Notes under the pieces: generated by a model
Database searches by the model: none
What the model saw: only the letters and a program-made list of their open reading frames with translations
What the model was told of the DNA's origin: nothing
Made by a program: the position numbers and the translations under genes
DNA from: Liquorilactobacillus mali KCTC 3596 = DSM 20444
Lineage (GTDB): Bacteria > Bacillota > Bacilli > Lactobacillales > Lactobacillaceae
Length of the DNA stretch: 60,266 nt
NCBI RefSeq assembly: GCF_000260415.1
Contig: NZ_BACP01000025.1
Location: 1-60,266 of the forward strand
Direction of reading: 5' to 3'
Part shown: one piece after another, positions 18,476 to 28,086 of the stretch
Layout of the letters: each line of letters begins with the position of its first letter
Position numbering within the stretch: position 1 is the first letter of the stretch

Positions 18476-18518
18476 AGAATCACCCTCTAAAGTGTTTTCT
18501 ATAAAAATACGCAATTAA

Positions 18519-19286
18519 TTAAAATTTGGACTTGATTGGTTCAAAACTTCTACGATGAAGCGGTGTTATACCATATACATTCAGCGCATCAAGGTGTTTT
18601 TTCGTCCCATAACCGTCATTTGACTTGAAATCATATTCTGGATACAAATTATCATAAAAACTCATTAAGTGATCACGCCAGACTTTTGCAACAATACTCG
18701 CAGCAGCGACACTAACACTTTTTGAATCTGCCTTAATCAGCTTTAATTGTTCAATTGAAGAATCAATGTTCATTGCATCAATAATTAGTTGTTGTGGTTT
18801 ACGTGAAAGTCCATTAACTGCCTTTAGCATTGCAATCCGTGCAGCCTGATAAATGTTGACAGTATCTATCTCATAATTATCACAAAGTCCAATAGAAACG
18901 CCAAGCGCCTGCTCAATAATCTGACTATATAGTCTTTCTCTTGTTTTTTTCGTTAATTGCTTCGAATCATTAACCTCAACAAGCCCAAAATCATGTGGCA
19001 AAATAACAGCCGCTGCTACAACAGGCCCAGCTAGTGGTCCACGTCCAACTTCATCAATCCCACAAACTAACTGCTTTCCTTCTTGCCAAAAAGCTCGTTC
19101 ATAGCTAAAACGTTTCTTGAATGCCTCTAGCGCTGCTTGTTTATTGAGTTCATGCTTCCTATATTGTGCTAATAAATTTTGCACACCTTTGCGATCATCA
19201 CTGGCTAATTCTCGCAACAATTCTTGATTGGGATCAACAGTGATTAACCTCTTTATTTCATTAATTGATTTTCTCTTATCCATCAT
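18519..19286 (-). CDS. rnhB: Ribonuclease HII
   Basis: RNase HII removes ribonucleotides from DNA. I choose the ATG at 19286 (MMDKRKSI) because it gives 255 residues, the usual Firmicutes length; a TTG 10 codons earlier would also be in frame and neither has a strong ribosome binding site. The catalytic core has VCGIDEVGRGPLAGPVVAAAV (the D-E-x-G pair), the DSKQLTKKTRE segment, DAMNIDSS and KADSKSVSVAAASIVAKVWRD, giving the four acidic metal ligands. The N-terminal extension of about 70 residues is typical of this group. Its start overlaps the rbgA end by 11 bases. Confidence 0.95.
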   Translation of the reverse strand: MMDKRKSINEIKRLITVDPNQELLRELASDDRKGVQNLLAQYRKHELNKQAALEAFKKRFSYERAFWQEGKQLVCGIDEVGRGPLAGPVVAAAVILPHDFGLVEVNDSKQLTKKTRERLYSQIIEQALGVSIGLCDNYEIDTVNIYQAARIAMLKAVNGLSRKPQQLIIDAMNIDSSIEQLKLIKADSKSVSVAAASIVAKVWRDHLMSFYDNLYPEYDFKSNDGYGTKKHLDALNVYGITPLHRRSFEPIKSKF

Positions 19287-20136
19287 ATCTTTGAGTACTT
19301 TCTGGTACTGTATCAAGTGTGTATCTACCCAACTTGCCCTTACGACACTCCAATATCATTCTTTCACTTGCCCTATCATAATCATCTTTAAAACCAATCT
19401 TTTTAGTTATCAATAGTAACAAATCTACTGTCGATAGTGATAGATCACTATCTGTCAATTTATAGTATTCTTTAAGATTTGCAGGGGCAAACTGACAAAA
19501 ATGTTCAAGCAGATACAGTGCGATATCATCCTTAGCATACAAAGTTTCTTTGATTGCACCAGTTAATGCCAACTTTTTACCAATCATTGGATCCTCGAAT
19601 TTTGGCCATAAAATTCCTGGAGTATCCAACAACAACATGTCTTTTCCAGCTTTGAGCCATTGCTGTGACTTTGTGACACCAGGGCGATTACCAACTTGAG
19701 CTACATTTTTCTTAACCAAATGATTAAGTAATGTTGATTTACCAACATTTGGAATACCAATACACATTACCTTAATACGCTTATGCAATATTCCTTTCTG
19801 TGCCTGCAACGCTATTTTATCAGCAAGAACTTGTTTTATTTTTTCTTCAATAATTTTTAAACTGCCTGTTGTGCTATTAACAGCAATTGCTGGTTGCTTT
19901 TGTGATTCATAATATCTAACCCAACCAGCAGTAGTCTGCGAATCTGCTAAATCTTTTTTTGTTAACACCAAAATACTTGGTTTATTTTGAAGAATCTGGG
20001 CTAATTGTGGATTGCGCGACGACTCTGGTAATCGTGCGTCAACAAGTTCAAGCACAATATCAACTTGTTTTATATTTTCTTTTACTTGACGCAAGGCCTT
20101 AGCCATGTGTCCTGGAAACCATTGTATTGTTGCCAT
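19276..20136 (-). CDS. rbgA: Ribosome biogenesis GTPase RbgA (YlqF)
   Basis: RbgA is a circularly permuted GTPase needed for late 50S assembly. I start it at the ATG at 20136 (MATIQWFPGHMAK), after AAAGGACTAAATTA; the family always starts with this IQWFPGHM motif, and the upstream 14 codons are not part of it. The 287 residues show the permuted order: the G4 motif TKKD near residue 60, then the G1 motif GIPNVGKST near 125, then the DTPG segment (G3) near 170, and a C-terminal RNA-binding domain. It lies between lepB and rnhB, the usual Bacillus-type order. Confidence 0.96.
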   Translation of the reverse strand: MATIQWFPGHMAKALRQVKENIKQVDIVLELVDARLPESSRNPQLAQILQNKPSILVLTKKDLADSQTTAGWVRYYESQKQPAIAVNSTTGSLKIIEEKIKQVLADKIALQAQKGILHKRIKVMCIGIPNVGKSTLLNHLVKKNVAQVGNRPGVTKSQQWLKAGKDMLLLDTPGILWPKFEDPMIGKKLALTGAIKETLYAKDDIALYLLEHFCQFAPANLKEYYKLTDSDLSLSTVDLLLLITKKIGFKDDYDRASERMILECRKGKLGRYTLDTVPESTQRYDG

Positions 20137-20162
20137 AATTAATTTAGTCCTTTCAATATCAA

Positions 20163-20708
20163 CTAATGTCCGATCCACTGAATCCTATTCAGCGGCCAAT
20201 AAACGATGATTGCTCGCCCTTTGATCCAACTGTCTTTGACTGGACCAAAAGTACGTGAATCTTTGCTTATTCGCCGATTATCACCGAGTACAAAATATTC
20301 ATTCTTAGGTATTTTCGATTCCCCAGTTAGTTCCTTCAAGGTAAAATCAGATGTATACGGTTGATGTTTGGTAGCGAGTATCTTCTTTAAGAAATTCTCT
20401 TTGACTGGTCTACCGTTTATACGCAGCACATCATTTTTATATGATAAACGATCCCCTGGCATTCCGATGACTCTTTTGATATATGTCTCACCGTTAGGCA
20501 TTCTGATAATGACTACATCAAAGCGATGTATCTTCCCGAGGTTCATCACAAGAGCTTCTTCTTTTGATTGAAGTGTTGGTTCCATTGAGTTACCATCAAT
20601 TTGAAGTGGCGTGATTAGGAATGATCTGATAAAAAGCGCAACAAGAACTGCAATTGATGTAAGTAAAATCCAATAGCTCCAATGAAATCTTTTTATAAAG
20701 CGTCTCAA
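20163..20708 (-). CDS. lepB: Signal peptidase I
   Basis: LepB cleaves signal peptides of exported proteins at the outer face of the membrane. The 181-residue protein has one N-terminal membrane span (about 11-31), the catalytic Ser41 in DGNSMEPTL, the catalytic Lys78 in YIKRVIGMPGD, and the downstream box VLGDNRRISKDSRTFG. The start codon is TTG, six bases after GGAGGG. It begins a long co-directional gene run ending with the epimerase gene. Confidence 0.95.
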   Translation of the reverse strand: MRRFIKRFHWSYWILLTSIAVLVALFIRSFLITPLQIDGNSMEPTLQSKEEALVMNLGKIHRFDVVIIRMPNGETYIKRVIGMPGDRLSYKNDVLRINGRPVKENFLKKILATKHQPYTSDFTLKELTGESKIPKNEYFVLGDNRRISKDSRTFGPVKDSWIKGRAIIVYWPLNRIQWIGH

Positions 20709-21006
20709 AACTTTCCCTCCAACAATTTAGCTGTTCTTCTACTTGCATTTAGTTAACTACATTTCTATCGGGATCTTATCTTTCTTAACTTTAACAAAAA
20801 AAATGAGATTGCGCGAGTATTGTTTAGAAAACTATCTAAAAAATGTGGTTAAAATTAAAAGGTTCTTAGTAATAAATAATAGGGTCGTTACTACCTATTT
20901 ATTACAAAACGAAAACAACGACCCATCCCAATGAGATAAGTCGCTGTCGTTTAAAACATTAATAGAATATCAAAATGCCAATTCGTCATAGTTATTAATC
21001 TTAAAA
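20709..21006 (-). other. 298-base gap between ctpA and lepB with a possible pseudoknot
   Basis: No gene is visible here. Two overlapping inverted repeats are: GTAATAAATA (20869-20878) with TATTTATTAC (20896-20905), and GGGTCGTT (20882-20889, within the first loop) with AACGACCC (20917-20924). The order a-b-a'-b' is that of an H-type pseudoknot. A plus-strand open frame across the region has no ribosome binding site and I do not believe it. The region is downstream of ctpA and in the lepB leader, so it may be a terminator or regulatory RNA. Confidence 0.4.
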
Positions 21007-22501
21007 TTAATTACCACTAAGTTGAGAAATAGCTGCTTTAAGCGCATTGTCACTATCAGAAACTTTTTCAGCCGCTAATTCTTCAAGTTTGTTGATAGTT
21101 TCTTTATCCATATTACCATTAACAGTCAGCTTGTTGTCTGTCTGAAATTTCTTCACAGCGGCAACTGTTGAATCGCCATAATAACCATTTGCTGAACCCA
21201 CACTATAATTCAAAGCATTTAAAAGAACTTGTGCTTTCTTGATTTGACCAGAAACCTCGCCCTGCTTATATGTCTTCTTCGTATTAATAGCTGTTTGATA
21301 GGCATAACTTGGATAATCAGCCTTAATAGTAGGTTGCAATCCTTTGTGATTGATCCAAGAACCATTTGGTGTCAACCATTTTGCAATAGTCATCTTGAGC
21401 TCTGTTTTATCAGTAAAAGGCAGAGTTGTTTGAACAGTACCTTTACCATATGACTTAGTACCAATCAATTTAATATTAGCCGATTGATTCAAGGCAGCAG
21501 AGAAAATCTCAGCAGCACTAGCACTACCACTATTGATTAGGACAACTGTCTTTTCATTGACTTTGAAGCCTTTGTCATACTTCTTGCCAGCTTTATACAC
21601 TTGTGCCTCTTGACCACGTTGTTGAACTTGTAGAATTGTCTTACCATTTTTTACAAACATCGAAGACATCTTAAGTGCTTGATCCATCAAACCACCAGGA
21701 TTATCACGCATATCAATCACGAAGGATTTGGCCCCTTGCTTACGCAAACTCTTAATTTCAGCTTTGAATTCAGAAGCTGTTTTTTCAGAGAAAGTCGAAA
21801 CCTGAATATATCCAATTGTCTTATTATTCTTAAGAAGGTGACCTGTCACCGTTTCAACCGGAATTGTCGCTCTAGTTAATTTCTTGGTAAAGGTTGAATC
21901 ACCACGTTTGATAGTTAATGTGACACTTGTTCCTTTTTTACCTCTGATTAATGAAATTGCTTTACTCAATGAGTAGCCCTTAATTGACTTGCCGTCAATC
22001 TTCAAGATAATATCATCGGCTTGCAAACCAGCTTTTTTTAGCAGGAGTACCCTTGATTGGGGCGATTATCTGAACGTAATCCCCCTTCTTTTGGACCTCA
22101 GCACCAATTCCTGTAAAACTACTTGAAATGGTATTATTCAATGACTCAGTTTCATCTTTAGACATATAGTCTGTAAATGGGTCACCAAGTGCATTTACCA
22201 TCCCCGTTAGTGCACCATTTTCAAGTTTTTGCTTACTAACAGACTTGTAGTAACCACTGTAAAGCGATGAAAAAACTGTTTCAATCTTACTCATTGCTTG
22301 ACTGGTTTCAGTTGCAGCTACTAATTTTTGATTCATGTAATAAAAAACAACTCCGCCACCAATTAACAATGTTACCAAACTAGTTAGAATCAAAGTTAAT
22401 AGGCTGTATTTGCGTCTGTTTTTCCTTGGTTTTTGCTGTTGTTTTTGCTGTTGTTTTTGCTGTTGTTTTTGCTGTTTTTTTGAATTTTCTTCCTTTTCCA
22501 C
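21007..22501 (-). CDS. ctpA: S41 family C-terminal processing peptidase with a PG-binding domain, frame broken by a one-base insertion
   Basis: CtpA-type proteases cut exported proteins at the outside of the membrane. Read as printed, the first part (22501 down) stops at 22013 after GTPAKKSWFASR. Removing one A from the seven-A run (plus-strand T run 22033-22039) gives GTPAKKAGLQADD and a 497-residue protein. Order: Gln-rich cytoplasmic tail (10-23), membrane anchor (33-55), PDZ domain (about 125-215) including the break, the S41 protease domain with Ser in NSGSASAAEIF (about 325-330) and Lys in SYGKGTVQ (about 353), and a C-terminal peptidoglycan_binding_1 domain (about 400-470). All domains are intact, so the gene is probably functional in the cell. 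It is the last gene of ypmR-ypmS-yozE-ctpA. Confidence 0.92.
22430..22474 (-). repeat. 12-bp tandem repeat within ctpA
   Basis: The unit TTTTTGCTGTTG (plus strand) is repeated 3.75 times without mismatch. It encodes the K-Q-Q-Q repeats in the cytoplasmic tail of CtpA. The unit is a multiple of three, so copy-number change would keep the frame. Confidence 0.9.
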
Positions 22502-22527
22502 TTCTATTACCTCAGCTTTACATTTAT

Positions 22528-22752
22528 TTAGTTCATCTTATCAAGATACAATCCCCATGCTTCATCAAAAACAGTCATTGATGGCAGATAACTACCATTC
22601 AATTCAAGATACTGTGATAATTCATCATAAATCTGCGACTGCTTCGGAAAAGATTGATCGTAAAAAGCGTTATTTGCGAATTGTGCAACTTCCTTATGAC
22701 TATTTGGATCTCTTTCAGTCATCAAATATTGGTAGAAACTCAAGCGATGCAT
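22528..22752 (-). CDS. yozE: YozE family protein
   Basis: This 74-residue cytoplasmic protein matches the YozE_SAM_like family: SFYQYLMTERDP, the central EVAQFANNAFYDQSFPKQS, and a C-terminal FDEAWGLYLD. The fold is sterile-alpha-motif-like. Its biochemical role is not known. It lies between ypmS and ctpA, 11 bases after ypmS, with an AGGAGG site. Confidence 0.9.
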   Translation of the reverse strand: MHRLSFYQYLMTERDPNSHKEVAQFANNAFYDQSFPKQSQIYDELSQYLELNGSYLPSMTVFDEAWGLYLDKMN

Positions 22753-22763
22753 AAAAGACCTCC

Positions 22764-23390
22764 TTATTTTAAAGGTATTGAGAGCGTAAAATGAAAATCG
22801 TTATTCTTCAGATTAATTGTTTTAGCTTTGATACTAATTCCCCTTGCTGTTGCAAACTTATTAAGATTAAGGCCAATCTTATCATGTTTAGCATCAATTG
22901 TAATTCCCTTGTTAAGCTTATAATGCTTTTTCACATAATTAAGTATAAATGAAGGAGGAGCATTTAAAGAACCGATCCCTACGCCCTTTGCAAGCAACAC
23001 AATGTTACCGTCCTTTGTGACTTTTGGGGTCGTATAAAGTGAAAATGAAACATTTTGTCCTAATATTTGCGTTGTTCCTACCATGATAGCGGCCGAATCA
23101 CTGACATAAAAACGATACTTAATATTATTTTTCTGTTGCTGTTTCTTCAAATAATAGTTAATCGTTCCATTCAGTTGCTTTCTATTCATTTCCACATTAA
23201 TCGTGGTATATTTACCGGTCTTGGCAGTTTTTGCAGTAACCTCTTTTTGCTCTACAGATTGTGTAGTTACTTGTTTATAGACAAATAATGCAGTTCCCAG
23301 AACAAGCGCAGCTAGCACAACGAAAGCCCATTTCCAATAATTTATCTTGGCCTTCTTTTTTATTTTCTTTGGTCGCTTCAACTCACTCAC
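22764..23390 (-). CDS. ypmS: YpmS family membrane-anchored protein
   Basis: The 208-residue protein has a Lys-rich cytoplasmic start, one membrane span (about 20-42) and an extracellular domain of the YpmS (DUF2140) family, with PPSFILNYVKKHY and the C-terminal LSIPLK as landmarks. The start is GTG, which shares its first base with the ypmR stop codon (TAGTG), so translation is coupled. The function is not known; pairing with a SGNH hydrolase (ypmR) is seen also in Bacillus. Confidence 0.9.
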   Translation of the reverse strand: MSELKRPKKIKKKAKINYWKWAFVVLAALVLGTALFVYKQVTTQSVEQKEVTAKTAKTGKYTTINVEMNRKQLNGTINYYLKKQQQKNNIKYRFYVSDSAAIMVGTTQILGQNVSFSLYTTPKVTKDGNIVLLAKGVGIGSLNAPPSFILNYVKKHYKLNKGITIDAKHDKIGLNLNKFATARGISIKAKTINLKNNDFHFTLSIPLK

Positions 23391-24337
23391 TACTTATTCA
23401 CCTCATTCAGCCAAGTTTTCTTATGCCTCATCATTACAGCATACAGTCGCCCTGTCATATAATTATACCCCTTTAAATTCGGATGAAAATGGTCATCAGA
23501 CGATAAATAATTATTTTTCTCCTTTTTATTAGATGCAACTTGTGTAAGTTCATTTTCACTGAGTTTATCTAAATCAGTGACAGTAGTGGTCTTGAGTTGT
23601 GCCGTTTTGCCTAAATACTGCCCCTCTGACAGTTGTTTATTAATTTGAACCATATACATGTCATGCTTCTTGGCAACTACGCTGAGAGTCTCTGTATTCC
23701 ACTCATTAGTATACTTTTGTAACTGTGACAGTCTTGGAAAATAAACATAGAAAGGATTATAGACACCATAAATAAATACCGGTGCTTCTGAATTGTATGT
23801 TCTTACCGACTTTAACAGTTTATTCAACTTATTAGTATAAACCTTTTCTGCACTTGCCATAACATTAGCAAAATTATCAGAGGACAGTGATGTAAAATTT
23901 TTCTGCAATGTCTGCATCAAATCATTTCCGCCGACTGTTAATACAATTACATCAGCACTCCTTAACTGCTTTTGCATGTCCTCATTCTTTTTAAGCCGTG
24001 CTAATATCTGGTCACTACGATCCCCAGCCTTACCAAAATTTTCAGTCGAGACATTTAATTTGTTTTTCTTCTTTAGTTTTTCTTGGATCAGGTGGACATA
24101 GCCGCCTTTATTAGTGGAATCTCCTACTCCTTGTGTTAATGAATCTCCCAATGCAACTAACTTGATATTCTTCTTTTGTTTAGTCTGCTTTCTTACTACT
24201 TGTTTCGAACTTGAGTCGGCAGTCTTATTAACTTTCATATTATTTGAGCCAAAAGAAAAGGAGAGTATTAAATAAAAAATAAGTCCTAAGATACAGCAAA
24301 CAATAACGGGAACAAGATTTTTTATAATTTTATTCAA
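23390..24337 (-). CDS. ypmR: SGNH/GDSL hydrolase family lipoesterase-like protein
   Basis: The 315 residues begin with a membrane anchor (about 8-29) followed by an extracellular SGNH hydrolase. The catalytic Ser is in block I, LVALGDSLTQGVGD (about 63-70); the Gly is in block II (FGKAGDRS); the Asn in block III, VLTVGGNDLMQ; and the C-terminal block V has DDHFHPNLKGY with the Asp-His pair. Such enzymes deacylate lipids or surface polymers; the substrate is unknown here. It is first in the operon with ypmS, yozE and ctpA, all of which face the envelope. Confidence 0.9.
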   Translation of the reverse strand: MNKIIKNLVPVIVCCILGLIFYLILSFSFGSNNMKVNKTADSSSKQVVRKQTKQKKNIKLVALGDSLTQGVGDSTNKGGYVHLIQEKLKKKNKLNVSTENFGKAGDRSDQILARLKKNEDMQKQLRSADVIVLTVGGNDLMQTLQKNFTSLSSDNFANVMASAEKVYTNKLNKLLKSVRTYNSEAPVFIYGVYNPFYVYFPRLSQLQKYTNEWNTETLSVVAKKHDMYMVQINKQLSEGQYLGKTAQLKTTTVTDLDKLSENELTQVASNKKEKNNYLSSDDHFHPNLKGYNYMTGRLYAVMMRHKKTWLNEVNK

Positions 24338-24380
24338 AAAAGCATCCTTTCTAACAATTAAAGAAATTTAAATGAGACAA

Positions 24381-24389
24381 TTATAACAA
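24381..24389 (-). promoter_or_regulatory. Extended -10 promoter of ypmR operon
   Basis: On the minus strand TGTTATAAT is a perfect -10 (TATAAT) with the TG extension, about 45 bases before the ypmR start. A good -35 box is not visible at 17 bases, which is tolerated by extended -10 promoters. Confidence 0.55.
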
Positions 24390-24516
24390 AGTTCTTTCAA
24401 TATTTCATAAAATCATTTTGTGTTTAATATATTTTTACTATTTTTTGCTAAAATTCATTATGGTTATTTCAGTTCAATAAAAGCAGCACATTATTCCCCT
24501 AATATTTGATTAAAAA

Positions 24517-24563
24517 ATAAAGGAATTAGTCAAAAATTAAATTCTGGCCTAATCCCTTTATTT
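24517..24563 (-). terminator. Palindromic terminator of dapB-folA unit, dispersed repeat family
   Basis: AATAAAGGAATTAG (24517-24530) pairs with CTAATCCCTTTATT (24550-24563) with one mismatch; A and T runs on both sides. The loop has TCAAAAATTAAATTCTGG, close to the loops at 11440, 31203 and 53489. Confidence 0.75.
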
Positions 24564-24667
24564 TACATGTTTTAAATGCTTGTCATAAGTCAAAAATTTC
24601 GTCTAAATTTGAGCTATCTATAGCGCATGACACCGTACTTCTCATGTCCCATTTTCGAGCCGCTTTT

Positions 24668-25180
24668 CTATGCTTTTCTTTGGTAAACTTCAAAAACATG
24701 AGGAAACTTATTCCGTTCATCAACCGTTCCAGACACTTTTTTGATTAATTCAAAATCATCCATCTGAAGTTCAGGCATAGTTGTATCTCCTGGAAACTTT
24801 CCTTTAATACGCGTCACATATAAGAGATCAACTGTATCCGCAAATTCAGCAAAAAGGGATGCACCCCCAATGATGAAAACATCACTATCTTCTTGTTTAA
24901 GTATCTTTTTTAAATTTTCGATATTGTTTACAACGGTTATTCGACTATCATCCTTGTATTTATCACCAAAAACAGCCGATCTGGTTAAAACATAATGATG
25001 TCTTTTTGGCAAGAATCCAGGAAAACTATCAAATGTTCTGCGTCCCATAACAATCGGATGATTTTTTGTTACAACCTTGAAATATGCTAAATCAGCAGGT
25101 AATGACCATGGTAAGTGACCATCTATCCCAATATGGTGCTGCTCATCTTCTGCCCAAATATATGCTAACATTTTATCCAC
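24668..25180 (-). CDS. folA: Dihydrofolate reductase
   Basis: FolA reduces dihydrofolate with NADPH, recycling the dihydrofolate that ThyA makes. The 170 residues have the family motifs in order: YIWAEDEQHHIGIDGHLPWSL with the Pro-Trp of the Met20 loop (the usual A-x-x-x-x-x-x-I-G start), the acidic DLAYFK segment, MGRRTFDSFPG, the nucleotide-binding FIIGGASLFAEF and the C-terminal VFEVYQR. It follows thyA by 13 bases and the two form a functional pair. Confidence 0.96.
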   Translation of the reverse strand: MDKMLAYIWAEDEQHHIGIDGHLPWSLPADLAYFKVVTKNHPIVMGRRTFDSFPGFLPKRHHYVLTRSAVFGDKYKDDSRITVVNNIENLKKILKQEDSDVFIIGGASLFAEFADTVDLLYVTRIKGKFPGDTTMPELQMDDFELIKKVSGTVDERNKFPHVFEVYQRKA

Positions 25181-25193
25181 CTCAGATAATTAA

Positions 25194-26150
25194 TTACACT
25201 GCAACTGGTGCTTTGATTGCTGGTGCAGGATCGTAACCTTCCACCTTGATATCAGACATCTCAAAATCAAAGATGCTATTCTTATCAGGATTCAGCCAGA
25301 GAGTTGGTGAATCTTTGGGTGTACGTGCTAACTGCTCTTTAATCTGTCCAACATGATTATTGTAAATATGTGCATCTCCCAAAGTATGCACAAATTCACC
25401 AACCTCAAGCCCAGTCTCATGGGCAATCAAATACGTTAATAATGCATAACTTGCAATGTTGAATGGAACTCCTAAAAAGACATCCGCACTACGTTGATAA
25501 AGCTGACAACTCAATTTTCCATCAACAACGTAGAATTGGAACAGGGTATGACACGGTGGGAGTGCGCTATTCGGTACATCTTCTGGATTCCAAGCAGATA
25601 CAATTAATCTTCGTGAATCTGGCGTGTTTCTAATGCCATCAATTACGTTCTGAATCTGATCAATAACTTGACCACCTCTTGTCTTCCAGTGACGCCACTG
25701 AGCTCCATAAACATCGCCTAAATTACCGTATTTTGCAGAAAATTCGTCATCGGCTAGAATACGATCACAGAAAATCTTTTTCTGTTCCTTGTAAGCTGCT
25801 GCAAAATCAGCATCAATAAGTGCTCTTCTACCAAAATCTGTCATGTCTGGTCCTGAATATTCATCACTTTCAATCCATTTCTTGAATGCCCATTCATCCC
25901 AGATATGATTCTTATGCTGCAATAAGAAACGTATATTGGTATCACCACGTAAAAACCATAATAATTCACTTTTTATGAGACCAAATGCCACCTTCTTAGT
26001 TGTTAAAAGAGGAAAGCCACGGCTTAGATCGAAGCGCATCTGATATCCGAAAAGACTCTTGGTACCTGTACCAGTCCGATCATCTTTTTGATGTCCCTTT
26101 TCTAGAATATCATTTATAAGTTGTAAGTATGGAGTTTCCAAGATTGCCAT
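25194..26150 (-). CDS. thyA: Thymidylate synthase
   Basis: ThyA methylates dUMP to dTMP using methylene-tetrahydrofolate. I start it at the ATG at 26150 ([11 protein letters not shown]), after GGAGGAATATTT; the longer frame begins 11 codons earlier inside the spacer. The 318 residues include the [13 protein letters not shown] phosphate-binding arginine loop, the catalytic Cys in [10 protein letters not shown], the [17 protein letters not shown] segment and the GDAHIYNNH motif. The insertion after about residue 85, typical of lactobacillus enzymes, accounts for the 318-residue length. Confidence 0.97.
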   Translation of the reverse strand: MAILETPYLQLINDILEKGHQKDDRTGTGTKSLFGYQMRFDLSRGFPLLTTKKVAFGLIKSELLWFLRGDTNIRFLLQHKNHIWDEWAFKKWIESDEYSGPDMTDFGRRALIDADFAAAYKEQKKIFCDRILADDEFSAKYGNLGDVYGAQWRHWKTRGGQVIDQIQNVIDGIRNTPDSRRLIVSAWNPEDVPNSALPPCHTLFQFYVVDGKLSCQLYQRSADVFLGVPFNIASYALLTYLIAHETGLEVGEFVHTLGDAHIYNNHVGQIKEQLARTPKDSPTLWLNPDKNSIFDFEMSDIKVEGYDPAPAIKAPVAV

Positions 26151-26172
26151 AAATATTCCTCCGTTATTCAAA

Positions 26173-28071
26173 TTATTGCTCAAATTGACTTAGATATTCC
26201 CAACGTGCCATTTTTTCATCAATCAACTGATCATGTTCATCTATTTGCCGCTGTAAATCAGCTAATTCACCATAGTTGGTTCCATCCGTATTGTTCATTG
26301 TTTCAGTCAATTGTTCTTTTTCACTTTCTAAATTATCAATCAAATCTTCAATTTTTTCAAATTCAATTTTTTCAGCGTATGTTAATTTTTTCTTTTCTTT
26401 TTTAGCAGGGACAGCATTCTTTTCATCAAGTTGAACTTGTTCTTTGCGATTCGTGTTCTGCTGCTTCTCAAAGTCACTATGCTGACTTAGATAGTCTGTA
26501 AACTCACCCGTAAAACGCTCAATCACTCCGCTGCCTTTAAAAATTAATAGGTTTGTAGCAACTTTATCAAGGAAATACCGGTCATGAGAAACAGTAATCA
26601 CAGTCCCATTAAAATTGCTTACATAGTCTTCCAAAACCGTCAATGTAGCGATATCCAAATCATTTGTTGGTTCATCTAATATCAAGACATTTGGTTCGCT
26701 CATCAATAGTTTCAGCAAATACAGTCTGCGTTTTTCACCGCCTGAAAGCTTTCGAATCAGTGTTCCGTGCATAAATCTTGGAAATAAAAACTGTTCTAGA
26801 AGCTGCGTTGTGCTTAATTGTACACCATGCTTATCAGTTACACTCTGGGCAACTTCGTTGAGATAACTAATCAACCGCTTATCCTCAGGAATCGGCTCAG
26901 TCTGCTGCCGATAATAAGCAATTCTAACTGTTTCCCCAATTTCTAGGAGACCTGCATCAAGTGGTAGATCTCCTGCTAATGCATTTAGAAAGCTTGATTT
27001 TCCTGCACCATTAGCCCCTGTAATTCCAATTCGATCTCCAGCTTGGACCAACAAACTAAAGTCTCGCATAATTACATGATTGGCAATCGACAATGATGCA
27101 TTTTTCAATTCAATGACCTTCTTGCCAAGTCGCTGCTGTCCTAAGGAAATATCGACAGCGCCATCGTCTTTAGTTACTTTCAGATTTTCCTCAAGTTCAT
27201 TGAAGCTATTAATTCGGGCTTGTTGCTTAGTTGTTCGGGCTCTTGCACCAGTTCTCATCCAAGCCAGTTCTTTTTTATATAATTGCTGCTGTTTATGTTC
27301 AGAGTCAGCTTCTCTTTGAACTCGCTGCGCTTTTTGTTCAACATAGTCTTGATAATTGCCCTTATATGGATAAAGACTTCCAAAGGACAATTCCAAAATC
27401 TGTGTGGCAATCTGATCCAAAAAATAACGATCATGCGTAACTACAAGTAGTGCTCCTTTGTAGCTCACTAGGTAATCTTGCAGCCAGTTAATCGAGTCAA
27501 AATCAAGGTGGTTGGTCGGTTCATCCAGCACGAGCAAATCAGGTGCTTGAATCAAAACCTGTGCTAGCCCAACACGTTTTTTCTGCCCGCCAGAAAGAGT
27601 TTTAATTGCAACGTCAAGTTGATTCAAATGAAGCTGACTAAGAATTGTTTTCACATCACTCTCAGCACTCCATGCATCTTCGCGATTCATAGCTGCCTCG
27701 GCATTATCATATCGCCGCTGGGCTTTAGAATCATTCGGATTCTGACCATAAACAGTCACAGCATCTTCATAGTCACGAATAGTTTTAAAAATCGGAGCAG
27801 CTCCTTCAAAGATCGCGTCCATCACCGTTGCATTTTCATCTAATTCGGGAATTTGTTTCAAATAACTAATTCGATAATTATTCGGTGCGATCAATTCTCC
27901 GCTGTCCGCACCGTCTTCTCCCGTTAAAACATTTAAAAGTGATGTTTTCCCAGAACCATTAGTCCCGATCAGCCCTATTCTGTCATGTTCATTGATTAAG
28001 AAATTAAGGTTTTCAAAAAGTGTTTTTTCACCGTAAGTTTTACTCAAATTTTCAACACGTAATGTCTGCAT
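26173..28071 (-). CDS. ABC-F family ATP-binding protein
   Basis: ABC-F proteins act on the ribosome and not in the membrane. The 632 residues have two ABC domains: Walker [10 protein letters not shown] and signature LSGGQKKR in the first, GANGAGKSS and LSGGEKRR in the second, each with LDEPTNHLD or LDEPTNDLD as Walker B. The linker between them (about 235-310) is charged, and a C-terminal coiled coil (about 560-630) is rich in Lys and Glu. These features fit the Uup-like or YfmR-like housekeeping group more than antibiotic-resistance types. It lies between cca and thyA in one transcription unit. Confidence 0.88.
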   Translation of the reverse strand: MQTLRVENLSKTYGEKTLFENLNFLINEHDRIGLIGTNGSGKTSLLNVLTGEDGADSGELIAPNNYRISYLKQIPELDENATVMDAIFEGAAPIFKTIRDYEDAVTVYGQNPNDSKAQRRYDNAEAAMNREDAWSAESDVKTILSQLHLNQLDVAIKTLSGGQKKRVGLAQVLIQAPDLLVLDEPTNHLDFDSINWLQDYLVSYKGALLVVTHDRYFLDQIATQILELSFGSLYPYKGNYQDYVEQKAQRVQREADSEHKQQQLYKKELAWMRTGARARTTKQQARINSFNELEENLKVTKDDGAVDISLGQQRLGKKVIELKNASLSIANHVIMRDFSLLVQAGDRIGITGANGAGKSSFLNALAGDLPLDAGLLEIGETVRIAYYRQQTEPIPEDKRLISYLNEVAQSVTDKHGVQLSTTQLLEQFLFPRFMHGTLIRKLSGGEKRRLYLLKLLMSEPNVLILDEPTNDLDIATLTVLEDYVSNFNGTVITVSHDRYFLDKVATNLLIFKGSGVIERFTGEFTDYLSQHSDFEKQQNTNRKEQVQLDEKNAVPAKKEKKKLTYAEKIEFEKIEDLIDNLESEKEQLTETMNNTDGTNYGELADLQRQIDEHDQLIDEKMARWEYLSQFEQ

Positions 28072-28086
28072 TTTCCCACTCTTTCG

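Larger units (their letters stand above)
24338..24667 (-). other. 330-base gap between folA and ypmR
   Basis: It has no gene. It holds a probable promoter with an extended -10 (24381-24389) for ypmR and a palindromic terminator (24517-24563) downstream of folA. The rest is AT-rich with nothing I can name. Confidence 0.6.

Noticed and set aside
20743-20934. Plus-strand open frame of 63 codons between lepB and ctpA
   Set aside because: It has no ribosome binding site, unusual composition, and crosses the two inverted repeats; it looks like chance.
22410-22754. Plus-strand frame with Cys and Phe repeats over ctpA start and yozE
   Set aside because: The Cys/Phe repeats are the reverse reading of the K-Q-Q-Q repeat of CtpA; both minus-strand genes match known families.
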